The position numbers and the translations under genes were made by a program. The notes beneath the pieces were generated by a model, which did not search any database, had not been told where the DNA came from, and worked only from the letters and a program-made list of their open reading frames with translations. From an uncultured Oscillibacter sp. (GTDB lineage: Bacteria > Bacillota > Clostridia > Oscillospirales > Oscillospiraceae): a DNA stretch of 7,547 nucleotides. Below are positions 1 to 5,851 of this stretch, one piece after another. The DNA is taken from NCBI GenBank assembly GCA_910584075.1, contig CAJTZI010000074.1, positions 1 to 7,547 of the forward strand, read 5' to 3'. The stretch's first letter is position 1. Each line of letters starts with the position of its first letter.

Positions 1-1
1 C

Positions 2-286
2 TGGGCGGCCATCAACGTCAACTCCCTGCCCATGGTGGTGGAGATGTGCCGGGGCAGCGACGTGGGCAAATTCACCGGCTACTACTACACCGCATCCATG
101 GCGGCGCAGGTGATCACCCCCGTGCTGGCGGGCACGCTGATGAAGCACATCGGCTATCAGATCTTATTTCCCTATGCGGCGGTTTTTGTGGCGCTGAGCT
201 TTGTTACGATGTGCTTTGTGCGCCACGGCGACAGCAAGGCGGAGGCCAAGCGGGGACTGGAGGCGTTCGGGGAGATGGAGGACTGA
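2..286 (+). CDS. MFS transporter, C-terminal fragment (5' end outside window)
   Basis: The reading frame is open from the first bases to a TGA at 284-286, giving the last 94 residues of a longer protein; the in-frame ATG at 32 is internal. The visible part reads INVNSLPMVVEM, then a glycine/tyrosine-rich turn (GYYYTASMAAQ), a hydrophobic helix (VITPVLAGTLM), a second helix (ILFPYAAVFVALSFVTMCFV), and a charged cytoplasmic tail. This pattern fits the last two membrane helices of a major facilitator superfamily permease. The PM-VVEM and GYYYTAS stretches recall the SLC45/sugar-cation symporter-like MFS proteins of Clostridia. The substrate cannot be read from this fragment. A GC-rich hairpin region separates it from the next gene, so cotranscription is uncertain. 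Confidence 0.8.
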   Translation, partial: WAAINVNSLPMVVEMCRGSDVGKFTGYYYTASMAAQVITPVLAGTLMKHIGYQILFPYAAVFVALSFVTMCFVRHGDSKAEAKRGLEAFGEMED

Positions 287-309
287 GCGTCGCGTCCCCC
301 GGGCGTGAG

Positions 310-338
310 GGGGGCTGCAGCGCAGCCCTAGAGCCCCC
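310..338 (+). terminator. GC-rich hairpin after the MFS gene, possible weak terminator
   Basis: Two mutually exclusive stems can form: GGGGGCT (310-316) with AGCCCCC (332-338), or GGGCTGC (312-318) with GCAGCCC (322-328) around a 3-nt loop. There is no T-run directly behind either stem, so it is a poor intrinsic terminator. It may instead be a chromosomal intergenic repeat or a processing/stability hairpin. Confidence 0.4.
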
Positions 339-367
339 ACAAGCTTCCGAATAGAAAAATTCACCCC

Positions 368-388
368 TCGCCGCCCGGAGGGCGGCGA
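368..388 (+). promoter_or_regulatory. Hairpin directly upstream of the GDPD ribosome binding site
   Basis: TCGCCGCCC (368-376) pairs perfectly with GGGCGGCGA (380-388) over 9 bp with a GGA loop. The stem ends four bases before the AAGGAGG (391-397) that serves the ATG at 403. Such a stem could act as a transcription or mRNA-stability element, or keep the ribosome binding site single-stranded. No convincing promoter was seen between 287 and 367. Confidence 0.5.
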
Positions 389-402
389 AAAAGGAGGCCC
401 CC

Positions 403-1221
403 ATGCTGATTTTCTGTGCCATCCCCGCCATACTATGTATCTCCTGGTGCCTGCTGCTCCTCCCCAGGAGGAGCCACCCCGCCTGGGCAGGGCTGGCGGG
501 CGTCCGCTACGCCCACCGGGGCCTCCACGACGCCGGGCAGGGTGTGCCGGAAAACTCCCTGTCCGCTTTTCGGGCGGCGGCGGATCGTGGCTTCGGGGCG
601 GAGCTGGACGTCCACCTGATGGCCGACGGCCATCTGGCCGTGGTCCACGACAGCAATTTAAAACGCGTGTGCGGCCGGGAAGCGGTGATCGAGGAGCTGA
701 CGGCGGAGGCGCTGGCAGACTACCCCCTCCTGGGGTCGGGGGAGGCCGTCCCCCTGCTTGAGGAGGTGCTGGCTGTCTTCCGGGGGAGAGCGCCCCTGAT
801 TATCGAGCTGAAGGTGGAGCGGGGCAACGCGGCCGCCCTTACCGACGCGGTGATGGCCGTGCTGGAGGGCTGGGAGGGTACATACTGTATCGAGTCCTTT
901 CACCCCGGCGTGCTGCGGCGTCTGCGGCGGCGCTTCCCCGGCGTGGTCCGGGGACAGCTCAGTCAGAATTTTCTTCGCCGCGGCGAGGAGGGGAATCTGC
1001 CTCTGCCGGTGCGCTTTGTGCTGACTTACTTGCTGACCACCGCCTTTACCAGGCCGGATTTCATCGCCTACCGCTACGAGGACCGGGGGTGTGTCAGCCT
1101 GCGGCTGATGCGCCGGCTCTACGGCGTGGGCGAGGCCGGCTGGACCGTCCGGGACCGGGGAACCATGGAGCGGCTGGAGCGGGAGGGCGTGCTGCCTATT
1201 TTTGAGAAGTTTGTTCCGTGA
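403..1221 (+). CDS. Membrane-anchored glycerophosphodiester phosphodiesterase (GDPD family)
   Basis: This 272-aa protein should hydrolyse glycerophosphodiesters, the products of phospholipid deacylation, to sn-glycerol-3-phosphate and an alcohol. An N-terminal hydrophobic segment (about residues 2-20, then PRR) suggests a membrane anchor, with the catalytic domain following. Family motifs are visible: the HRG signature at H38-R39-G40, PEN at 49-51, the metal-binding ELD at 67-69, H71, the second catalytic histidine in VVHD (H82), and IELK (E135, K137) on a central strand. The C-terminal GWTVRD (246-251) also fits the GDPD TIM barrel. The start is supported by AAGGAGG five bases before the ATG. 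The length is close to bacterial UgpQ-like enzymes plus an anchor. Substrate preference cannot be read. A strong terminator follows, so the gene ends its own unit. Confidence 0.92.
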   Translation: MLIFCAIPAILCISWCLLLLPRRSHPAWAGLAGVRYAHRGLHDAGQGVPENSLSAFRAAADRGFGAELDVHLMADGHLAVVHDSNLKRVCGREAVIEELTAEALADYPLLGSGEAVPLLEEVLAVFRGRAPLIIELKVERGNAAALTDAVMAVLEGWEGTYCIESFHPGVLRRLRRRFPGVVRGQLSQNFLRRGEEGNLPLPVRFVLTYLLTTAFTRPDFIAYRYEDRGCVSLRLMRRLYGVGEAGWTVRDRGTMERLEREGVLPIFEKFVP

Positions 1222-1226
1222 GAGGA

Positions 1227-1268
1227 GCCTCCCGGCAGATCTGGTGGATTTGCCGGGAGGCTTTTATT
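1227..1268 (+). terminator. Intrinsic terminator of the GDPD gene
   Basis: GCCTCCCGGCA (1227-1237) pairs perfectly with TGCCGGGAGGC (1251-1261), an 11-bp GC-rich stem with a 13-nt loop. It is followed by TTTTATT. It begins five bases after the GDPD stop codon. Confidence 0.88.
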
Positions 1269-1287
1269 GGCCTATCGCAAAAAAAGC

Positions 1288-1316
1288 TTGACAGAACCGC
1301 CAGTTCGGTATATAGT
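1288..1316 (+). promoter_or_regulatory. Sigma-A promoter of marR-degV
   Basis: TTGACA (1288-1293) is separated by 17 bp from TATAGT (1311-1316). Transcription would start near 1323, inside the inverted repeat, about 25 bp before the marR ATG. Confidence 0.85.
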
Positions 1317-1332
1317 TCATTTTATGAACTAT
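1312..1332 (+). promoter_or_regulatory. Inverted repeat, probable MarR operator
   Basis: ATAGTTCAT (1312-1320) and ATGAACTAT (1324-1332) form a perfect 9-bp inverted repeat with a TTT spacer. It covers the -10 box and the expected start point, so a bound dimer would block RNA polymerase. Size and position match operators autoregulated by MarR-family repressors, and the next gene encodes one. Confidence 0.8.
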
Positions 1333-1347
1333 CGAGAGGGGGGAGCT

Positions 1348-1791
1348 ATGATTGGCGAGGAGCTGCTGAGCGCCTGGCTGCAGCTGACCAGCGTCATCAA
1401 CAATCAGCGGCTGGTGGACCGGCAGGCGGGGCTGTCCTTTAACGAGGCGATGATCTGCGGCCTGCTGGCCGGGGCGCAGCGGCAGGGGGAGTTCCTGACC
1501 GCCAGCGACCTGTGCGCCAGGACGCGCATTTTGAAATCCCAGATGAACGCCATTCTCCGCGTCCTGGAGCAGAAAGGGGCCGTCAGCCGCCAGCGGTCCC
1601 GTCGGGACCGGCGGCTGGTGGAGCTGCGTCTGCTGCCGGAGGGGCTGGCCTGCTACGAGGAGACCCACCGCCGGGTGCTGGCGGTGGCGGACGCATTGGC
1701 GGAGGAGCTGGGCGAGGACGCCGTGCGCACCCTGCTCCCCCTGCTCCGCCGGGTGGCGGACATCTTTGACAAGACCTGTCAGGAGGTATAA
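1348..1791 (+). CDS. MarR-family winged helix-turn-helix transcriptional regulator
   Basis: This 147-aa protein has the size and layout of a MarR repressor: N-terminal dimerisation helix (about 1-28), a winged HTH (about 32-98) with the recognition helix near RTRILKSQMNAILRVLEQKG, and a basic wing RQRSRRDRRLVELRLLPEG (80-98) carrying the family's D-x-R pattern ahead of the last strand. C-terminal helices (about 100-145) complete the dimer interface. The ATG at 1348 is preferred over the upstream in-frame TTG at 1267 because it follows a GAGGGGGGAG ribosome binding site and lies downstream of the promoter. The family senses small ligands, often phenolic compounds or lipids. Pairing with a fatty-acid-binding protein suggests, by inference only, a lipid-related signal. 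The operator overlapping its own promoter implies autorepression. Confidence 0.92.
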   Translation: MIGEELLSAWLQLTSVINNQRLVDRQAGLSFNEAMICGLLAGAQRQGEFLTASDLCARTRILKSQMNAILRVLEQKGAVSRQRSRRDRRLVELRLLPEGLACYEETHRRVLAVADALAEELGEDAVRTLLPLLRRVADIFDKTCQEV

Positions 1792-1796
1792 ATACT

Positions 1797-2645
1797 ATGG
1801 CTATTCGCATTATCACCGACTCTGCCGCCGATTTTGAGGCTTCTGTCGCCAAGCGCCGGCGGATCGACGTGGTCCCGATGACCATTCAGTTTGGGACCGC
1901 CTCCTTCGTCTCCGGCAAGACCATCACCAACGAGGTCTTTTATCAGCTGCTCCAGGAGGGCAGGGAAAACCCCGCCACCTCCCAGCCTGCCCCCGGCGCT
2001 TTCCTGCGGTTTTTTGAGGAGGCCAAGGCCGCCGGTGACCAGGTGGTGGTCATTGTGCTCTCCGGCGCTCTCAGCGGCACCCTCCAGAGCGCCATGATCG
2101 CCAAGGAGATGTGTGAGTACGAGCCGATTTACATCGTTGACAGCCGCACCGTCTCCGCCGGCATCCAGATCTTGGTCAACTACGCCTGCAAGCTGCGGGA
2201 CAGCGGCCTGCCCGCCGCCGGCATCGCGGAGGAGGTGGAGCGGCTGAAGGACCAGGTGCGGGTGTTTGCCGTCGTGGACACCCTGGAGTACCTGCGCCGG
2301 GGCGGACGGCTCACCGGCATTCAGGCCGGGCTGGGCGCCGTAACCAGGCTCAAGCCCGTGATCGCGGTTCGGGATGGCGTGGTAGCCATCGCACACAGGT
2401 CCTTCGGCATGGCCGCCGCCGTCAAGCACCTGCTCAAGCTGCTGGAGGAGCAGCCTGTAGACGACGATTTCCCCTCCTATTTTCTCTATACCGGGGACAG
2501 GAGCCGCGAGGAGCTGCTGCTGCCCAAGCTCAAGGAGCGCGGCATGCTGCCCCTCCGTCTCCACTACTGCTCCGTAGGACCCACCATCGGCGCCCACGCC
2601 GGTCCCGGCGCGCTGGGGCTGGCGTATATGGAGCGGGAGGCGTAG
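1797..2645 (+). CDS. DegV family protein (FakB-like fatty acid-binding protein)
   Basis: This 282-aa protein has the normal DegV length. DegV/FakB proteins bind a fatty acid and present it to the kinase FakA for phosphorylation, feeding exogenous fatty acids into phospholipid synthesis. Family landmarks are present in order: TDSAAD (7-12), VVPMTI (25-30), TSQPAPGAF (61-69), the SGALSGT loop (89-95), VDS (114-116), DTLEYLRRGGRL (161-172), and the C-terminal GPTIGAHAGPGALG (261-274). The AGGAGG ribosome binding site (1781-1786) lies within the last codons of marR, and only five bases separate the marR stop from this ATG, so the two genes are cotranscribed. No fakA (DAK-type kinase) is in the window. 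The ligand chain type cannot be predicted from sequence. Confidence 0.92.
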   Translation: MAIRIITDSAADFEASVAKRRRIDVVPMTIQFGTASFVSGKTITNEVFYQLLQEGRENPATSQPAPGAFLRFFEEAKAAGDQVVVIVLSGALSGTLQSAMIAKEMCEYEPIYIVDSRTVSAGIQILVNYACKLRDSGLPAAGIAEEVERLKDQVRVFAVVDTLEYLRRGGRLTGIQAGLGAVTRLKPVIAVRDGVVAIAHRSFGMAAAVKHLLKLLEEQPVDDDFPSYFLYTGDRSREELLLPKLKERGMLPLRLHYCSVGPTIGAHAGPGALGLAYMEREA

Positions 2646-2684
2646 GCGCGGCGGGAGGAGGCGGTCCGGGGTTGGGGGACGCCG

Positions 2685-2712
2685 GGCCTCTCCTGCCCGG
2701 GAGGCAGAGGCC
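2685..2712 (+). terminator. Hairpin downstream of degV, weak terminator candidate
   Basis: GGCCTCT (2685-2691) pairs with AGAGGCC (2706-2712) over 7 bp. The inner bases can pair partly. The next bases are TGTAAAAATTTT, not a clean T-run, so termination efficiency is doubtful. It is the only candidate between degV and the tRNA promoter. Confidence 0.4.
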
Positions 2713-2745
2713 TGTAAAAATTTTAGGAGAAATTTAAAAAAACTC

Positions 2746-2774
2746 TTGCAATTTTGCGCGGAGTGTGCTATCTT
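2746..2774 (+). promoter_or_regulatory. Sigma-A promoter of the tRNA-Pro gene
   Basis: TTGCAA (2746-2751) and TATCTT (2769-2774) are separated by 17 bp. An A/T-rich stretch (about 2715-2743) directly upstream could act as an UP element. The start would be near 2781, leaving a leader of about 30 nt before the mature tRNA. Confidence 0.75.
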
Positions 2775-2811
2775 AAGTGAGCTGGCATGAGCGTTGGCAA
2801 ATATGGTCCAT

Positions 2812-2888
2812 CCGGGTGTGGCGAAGTTTGGTATCGCGCTTGAATGGGGTTCAAGAGGCCGCTGGTTCGAATCCAGTCACTCGGACCA
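2812..2888 (+). tRNA. tRNA-Pro (anticodon GGG)
   Basis: A complete 77-nt cloverleaf with encoded CCA can be drawn. The acceptor stem is CCGGGTG (2812-2818) with CACTCGG (2878-2884), one G-U pair. The D stem is GCGA/TCGC (2821-2824, 2834-2837). The anticodon stem is CTTGA/TCAAG (2839-2843, 2851-2855) around the loop ATGGGGT, placing GGG at 2846-2848, which reads CCC proline codons. The T stem is GCTGG/CCAGT with loop TTCGAAT (2866-2872). The discriminator is A2885 and CCA is at 2886-2888. The 3' end lies about 100 bp from the end of a tyrosine integrase gene, so this tRNA is the likely attachment site of the element. The gene appears intact, as expected when an element restores the tRNA 3' end. 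Confidence 0.96.
2862..2888 (+). other. Probable attachment site at the tRNA 3' end
   Basis: Elements with tyrosine integrases usually recombine within the 3' half of a tRNA gene and duplicate part of it. The integrase gene ends at 2991 and points at this tRNA, so one att junction is placed in the T arm to CCA segment. The core boundaries are not known: no second copy of this segment was found in the rest of the window, so the other junction lies beyond 7547. Confidence 0.6.
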
Positions 2889-2892
2889 CCCG

Positions 2893-2927
2893 AAATCCCT
2901 GTAACCGCAGTGGTTACAGGGATTTTT
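2893..2927 (+). terminator. Intrinsic terminator downstream of tRNA-Pro
   Basis: AAATCCCTGTAACC (2893-2906) and GGTTACAGGGATTT (2912-2925) form a perfect 14-bp stem with a 5-nt loop, and the T-run TTTTT is at 2923-2927. It terminates + strand transcription of the tRNA. On the - strand it lacks a T-run behind the stem, so it would work poorly for the integrase transcript. It lies on the element side of the att site and so probably belongs to the element. Confidence 0.85.
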
Positions 2928-2945
2928 CCTGTTTGTTGGAAGATG

Positions 2946-2993
2946 TTTTCCCTTAATTTTCCCTTATGGCGTTTTTTCACTTGTTTTCCCTTA
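2946..2993. repeat. Three direct repeats TTTTCCCTTA, candidate integrase arm-binding sites
   Basis: Exact 10-bp copies occur at 2946-2955, 2957-2966 and 2984-2993. The first two are spaced 11 bp apart, about one helical turn. The third overlaps the integrase stop codon. Tyrosine integrases with an N-terminal arm-binding domain recognise short direct repeats near the element ends, and this position is right for such sites. Confidence 0.6.
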
Positions 2994-4199
2994 TCCAGCA
3001 GCAACGCCCCGGATAAAGTTCTCCATCCGCTGTGCGCTTTCCCGCTTCATCTGATCGGTGACATGACCGTAGACATCCAGTGTAAAGGCGGCGGTGGCAT
3101 GGCCCAGGTTGCCCTGCACCGTTTTGATGTCGTCCCCGCTTTTTATCGCTGCCACGGCATAAGAATGGCGCAGGTCATGGAAGCGGGTATCTGAACAGCC
3201 AATCGAGGCGGCGACCTTCTTAAACGCCTTATATACCACATGGGGCATGAGATGTCTGCCCATTTCGTTGGTGAACACAAGGCCGCTATCCTCCCAGGCG
3301 GAGCCAATCGCTAGTTTCCATTCCGCCTGCCGTCTCCGCTGGGTCTGTAACAGCTCCATCACAAAGGGGGCTGGGGTGATTGTCCTGCCCTTGCCGTTCT
3401 TCGGCGTGAGAAGCCGGTATTCTCCTGTGCTGTCCGTGGCCTTTTGGAGCTGTCTGCGAATAGAGATGGTTCCCCGGTCAAAGTCTACGCAGTCCCAGGC
3501 AAGGCCAAGGACTTCCCCTTGACGCATTCCGGTGAACAGCGTGACCAGAAAGACCAATTCAAAGCGGTGGCCTTTTATGGCCTCCATAAAGCGGGTAATG
3601 GCATCCTCGTCCAGCGGGTTCAGTTCCTTGCGTACCACCTTGGGCAAGGTGCATTTGTCAGCGGGATTGGATTGCAGATAGCCCAGCGCGACAGCCTGTC
3701 CCATAACCTTGTGCAGCACACCATGAACAATCTTGATGGACTTTGGAGACAGTCCGGGTTTGCCGTCCTTCTCTTCCCCCAGGCCGTTGTAAAACCGTTG
3801 TATCGTATGCGGGCTTAGAGCATCCAGACGGATAGCTCCCAACTCGGGGCGAATATGGTTTTTAATCTGACAGAGATAGGACTCAACTGTCCGGGGCTTC
3901 ACGCCGCCCAGGTAGTCAGCCGTCCAGATGTCCAACCATTGCCCCACGGTCATTTTGTTGGGGGCGGTGTAGGTGCCAGCGTCAATAGCGGCGGTGGCTT
4001 TCCGTAATTTTTCCGCTACCTCACTCTTTTTCTTGCCGGTGATGGAGCGTTGAATCTGCTTTCCAGTGCTGGGGTCATAGCCCTCGGTGTAGCGGCCCTC
4101 CCAATAGATATATTTTTTGCCATTTCGGATAACGGTTTTCTTATGGACGGCTCCGCTGCCGTTGGCGTTGCGGCTTCTTTTTTCTTTCGTGCGTGGCAT
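2991..4199 (-). CDS. int: Tyrosine recombinase / integrase
   Basis: This 402-aa protein catalyses site-specific integration and, with Xis, excision. An N-terminal DNA-binding region (about 1-75, with KKYIYWEGRYTEGYDPSTGKQ) resembles the arm-binding domains of Firmicutes element integrases. A SAM-like core-binding domain follows (about 82-185, KMTVGQWLDIW...). The catalytic domain (about 195-400) keeps the full set: R226 in TGMRQGEVLGLAWD, K267/K270 in TPKNGKGR, H341-x-x-R344 in HDLRH, H367 in LGHA, and the nucleophile Y377 in LDVYGH. The ATG at 4199 is chosen because AAAAGGAGG (4208-4216) lies just upstream; the in-frame ATGs near 4256 lie within a hairpin without a ribosome binding site. The gene is last in its operon and ends near the tRNA. 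It appears intact and active. Confidence 0.95.
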   Translation of the reverse strand: MPRTKEKRSRNANGSGAVHKKTVIRNGKKYIYWEGRYTEGYDPSTGKQIQRSITGKKKSEVAEKLRKATAAIDAGTYTAPNKMTVGQWLDIWTADYLGGVKPRTVESYLCQIKNHIRPELGAIRLDALSPHTIQRFYNGLGEEKDGKPGLSPKSIKIVHGVLHKVMGQAVALGYLQSNPADKCTLPKVVRKELNPLDEDAITRFMEAIKGHRFELVFLVTLFTGMRQGEVLGLAWDCVDFDRGTISIRRQLQKATDSTGEYRLLTPKNGKGRTITPAPFVMELLQTQRRRQAEWKLAIGSAWEDSGLVFTNEMGRHLMPHVVYKAFKKVAASIGCSDTRFHDLRHSYAVAAIKSGDDIKTVQGNLGHATAAFTLDVYGHVTDQMKRESAQRMENFIRGVAAG

Positions 4200-4217
4200 A
4201 TTTATATCCTCCTTTTC

Positions 4218-4266
4218 GCCGCCACGCAGATGCACTATGGGTATATAGTACATCATGCGTGGCGGC
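4218..4266 (-). promoter_or_regulatory. Long imperfect hairpin between xis and int
   Basis: GCCGCCACGCA (4218-4228) pairs perfectly with TGCGTGGCGGC (4256-4266). After a single bulged base (4255), GATG (4229-4232) pairs with CATC (4251-4254), and after one mismatch ACTAT (4234-4238) pairs with ATAGT (4245-4249), leaving a 6-nt loop. The total is 20 bp. The stem stops one base before the int ribosome binding site AAAAGGAGG, and there is no T-run on either side, so it is not a standard terminator. It may set the Int to Xis ratio by mRNA processing or protection, or bind a protein. Confidence 0.7.
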
Positions 4267-4279
4267 AGGTCAATAGGTT

Positions 4280-4471
4280 TTAGGCGGTTAGATAGACTTC
4301 CAACGCATCCTTCGGGATTTTGTACTGCCTCCCGATACGGACGCTTCGGATACTGCTGCTTCTGACAAGCTGGTAGGCGTTGTTAAGCCCAATTCCCAGC
4401 ACGTCGGCAAGCTGCTCCACCGAGAGGACGAGGGGGAGCTGTTCAATATTAGTGTACTTTTTGTTCTCCAT
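4280..4471 (-). CDS. xis: Excisionase, small HTH DNA-binding protein (Tn916 Xis type)
   Basis: This 63-aa protein has a single MerR-like helix-turn-helix: LSVEQLADVLGIGLNNAYQL (about 17-36), then a wing ending in RIGRQYKIPKDALEVYL (about 45-61). Size, fold and position directly before the integrase fit the excisionases of Tn916-like elements, which bend DNA at the element ends and drive Int towards excision. The ATG at 4471 is preceded by CTAAGGAGG; the TAA of the upstream ftsK-like gene is part of this ribosome binding site, so the two genes are probably translationally coupled. A longer in-frame extension upstream of 4471 overlaps the ftsK-like gene and is rejected. The alternative is a transcription factor of the same fold, but context favours Xis. 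Confidence 0.9.
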   Translation of the reverse strand: MENKKYTNIEQLPLVLSVEQLADVLGIGLNNAYQLVRSSSIRSVRIGRQYKIPKDALEVYLTA

Positions 4472-4481
4472 GACTTCCTCC

Positions 4482-5822
4482 TTAGTTTGCGCCATCCGGC
4501 AGGATGTAGGACTTGAATACGGTTGCGCTGGTATCCCTGCCGCTGCTGTCATTGAGCATAAACAGGCCCTTGGCGTTCTTGGGGATGAGTTCGTCGGCGG
4601 CGGTGCTGTCAATGATGATGGACGAGAGGATACTGTCCGCCCTGCCGCATACACGGTAGTCGATGTTGGAGCGCACCTGGGCGGGCATGACGTTCGCGTC
4701 CGGCCTCTGGGTTGCCAGAATGAGGTGGAGGCCGAAGCTGCGCCCCTGACAGGCCATGAGGGAGAGGACCGCGCTGGCCTTGTCGATCTTCTCCTTCTGC
4801 TCCTTGCTCTGCCCGGTCTTGTCCAGCATCATGGCGATCTCGTCACAAGCAAACGCCCAGCGGTGGAGCTTTGTTTCGGTGAACATGGCGTTGTACTCGT
4901 CAATGTTGGAGCAGTTGGAATCCCGCAAAAGCGTCTTGCGGCGGTCCAGCTCATTCTCCCATTCAGCCAGAGTTTTCAGCGTTGTGTCCATATCATAGCT
5001 CATGCAGCAGTTCTCCCGGAACCACGATTTGAAGTCCACGCCGCCTTTGAAGTCAGCGATATACACCCTTGCTCCCTTATCAATGGCCTGCCGGAGCAGC
5101 ACCTTGAGCAGTACTGTCTTGCCTGAACCTGTTACGCCGCCCAGGAGAATATGGGCATTGGTTCTCAGGTCCACGGTCACAGGACCGAGCTGACTTTCTC
5201 CCAGCGTCAGGACAAAGTTCTCCAGAGAGACATTGCGGTCATACCACACGATACGCTCAGGCCACTTTGTCGCAGGCGGGGCGAGAGACAGTGTAACAGT
5301 TTGATTGTCCTCTCCATAGCTGATGTCAGCAATAGAGCCATTCAATGCGGATTGGATTTTATCGGCGCAGTCCAGCCATGCAGAAACCGGGATGCCGCAG
5401 GTGTAGAAGGTGTAATCTCTGACTTTTGGATTGCCGGGATTTACGGTGACGGACAGCAGCGTGGGCGGCTCCCCGACGGCGTTGACCAGCCCAATACGGA
5501 GCAGATTGTCCTGCACCTGTCCAGCCTGCCAGGGCCCTCCCCAGGCCCATAGGAGGGCCAGGGAGAGGGCCGCTGTCAGGAGCAGCAGCACAACCACCGT
5601 CAGAGCGTCCAGCACCGGAGCAAACGGCGTATCCGGACCATAACCTATCATGGGATGCCGGATCAGCCAGATAATGCCCGCTGTAATCCAAAGACTTGCC
5701 AGAATTATCAGCTTTGCCCGGCTGTTGCGGACTGCGCCGGTGCCTCGCCGTATGCGCCGGAAGGTCTGAACCGTCTGGGTCTGCCGTGCCAATTCCTGGC
5801 GTTTATCAAAATTGCTGTACAT
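4482..5822 (-). CDS. FtsK/SpoIIIE (HerA)-family membrane DNA translocase
   Basis: This 446-aa ATPase has two N-terminal membrane helices (about 37-55 and 70-93) after a basic, cytosolic N terminus, then a linker and an FtsK-type motor domain (about 200-440). Walker A is GGVTGSGKT (228-236) with K235; Walker B ends in the acidic pair D327-E328 (WAFACDEIAMML). ATQRP (370-374) is the conserved sensor-like motif of the family. Its size and layout match the Tn916 Orf21/TcpA coupling proteins and the single-protein Tra pumps of actinomycete integrative elements. It probably moves element DNA across the membrane or to a secretion channel. The ATG at 5822 has GGAG ten bases upstream and lies 29 bases after the rep stop. 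The codons up to 5900 overlap rep and are not used here. No C-terminal gamma domain is seen. Confidence 0.9.
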   Translation of the reverse strand: MYSNFDKRQELARQTQTVQTFRRIRRGTGAVRNSRAKLIILASLWITAGIIWLIRHPMIGYGPDTPFAPVLDALTVVVLLLLTAALSLALLWAWGGPWQAGQVQDNLLRIGLVNAVGEPPTLLSVTVNPGNPKVRDYTFYTCGIPVSAWLDCADKIQSALNGSIADISYGEDNQTVTLSLAPPATKWPERIVWYDRNVSLENFVLTLGESQLGPVTVDLRTNAHILLGGVTGSGKTVLLKVLLRQAIDKGARVYIADFKGGVDFKSWFRENCCMSYDMDTTLKTLAEWENELDRRKTLLRDSNCSNIDEYNAMFTETKLHRWAFACDEIAMMLDKTGQSKEQKEKIDKASAVLSLMACQGRSFGLHLILATQRPDANVMPAQVRSNIDYRVCGRADSILSSIIIDSTAADELIPKNAKGLFMLNDSSGRDTSATVFKSYILPDGAN

Positions 5823-5851
5823 AAGCAAATCACTCCATTTCCTGTAATAAT

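Noticed and set aside
1779..2597. 272-codon open frame on the - strand opposite degV
   Set aside because: It is a shadow of the well-supported degV gene in GC-rich DNA, and its translation is low-complexity and matches no family I know.
2844..3194. Open frame on the + strand starting in the tRNA anticodon arm
   Set aside because: It reads through the tRNA and its terminator and then antisense to int.
4200..4256. 19-residue N-terminal extension of the integrase
   Set aside because: Its ATGs lie inside the xis-int hairpin without a ribosome binding site, whereas AAAAGGAGG fits the ATG at 4199.
4380..5126. 248-codon open frame on the + strand opposite the ftsK-like and xis genes
   Set aside because: It runs antisense across two clear genes, has no convincing ribosome binding site and shows no domain pattern.
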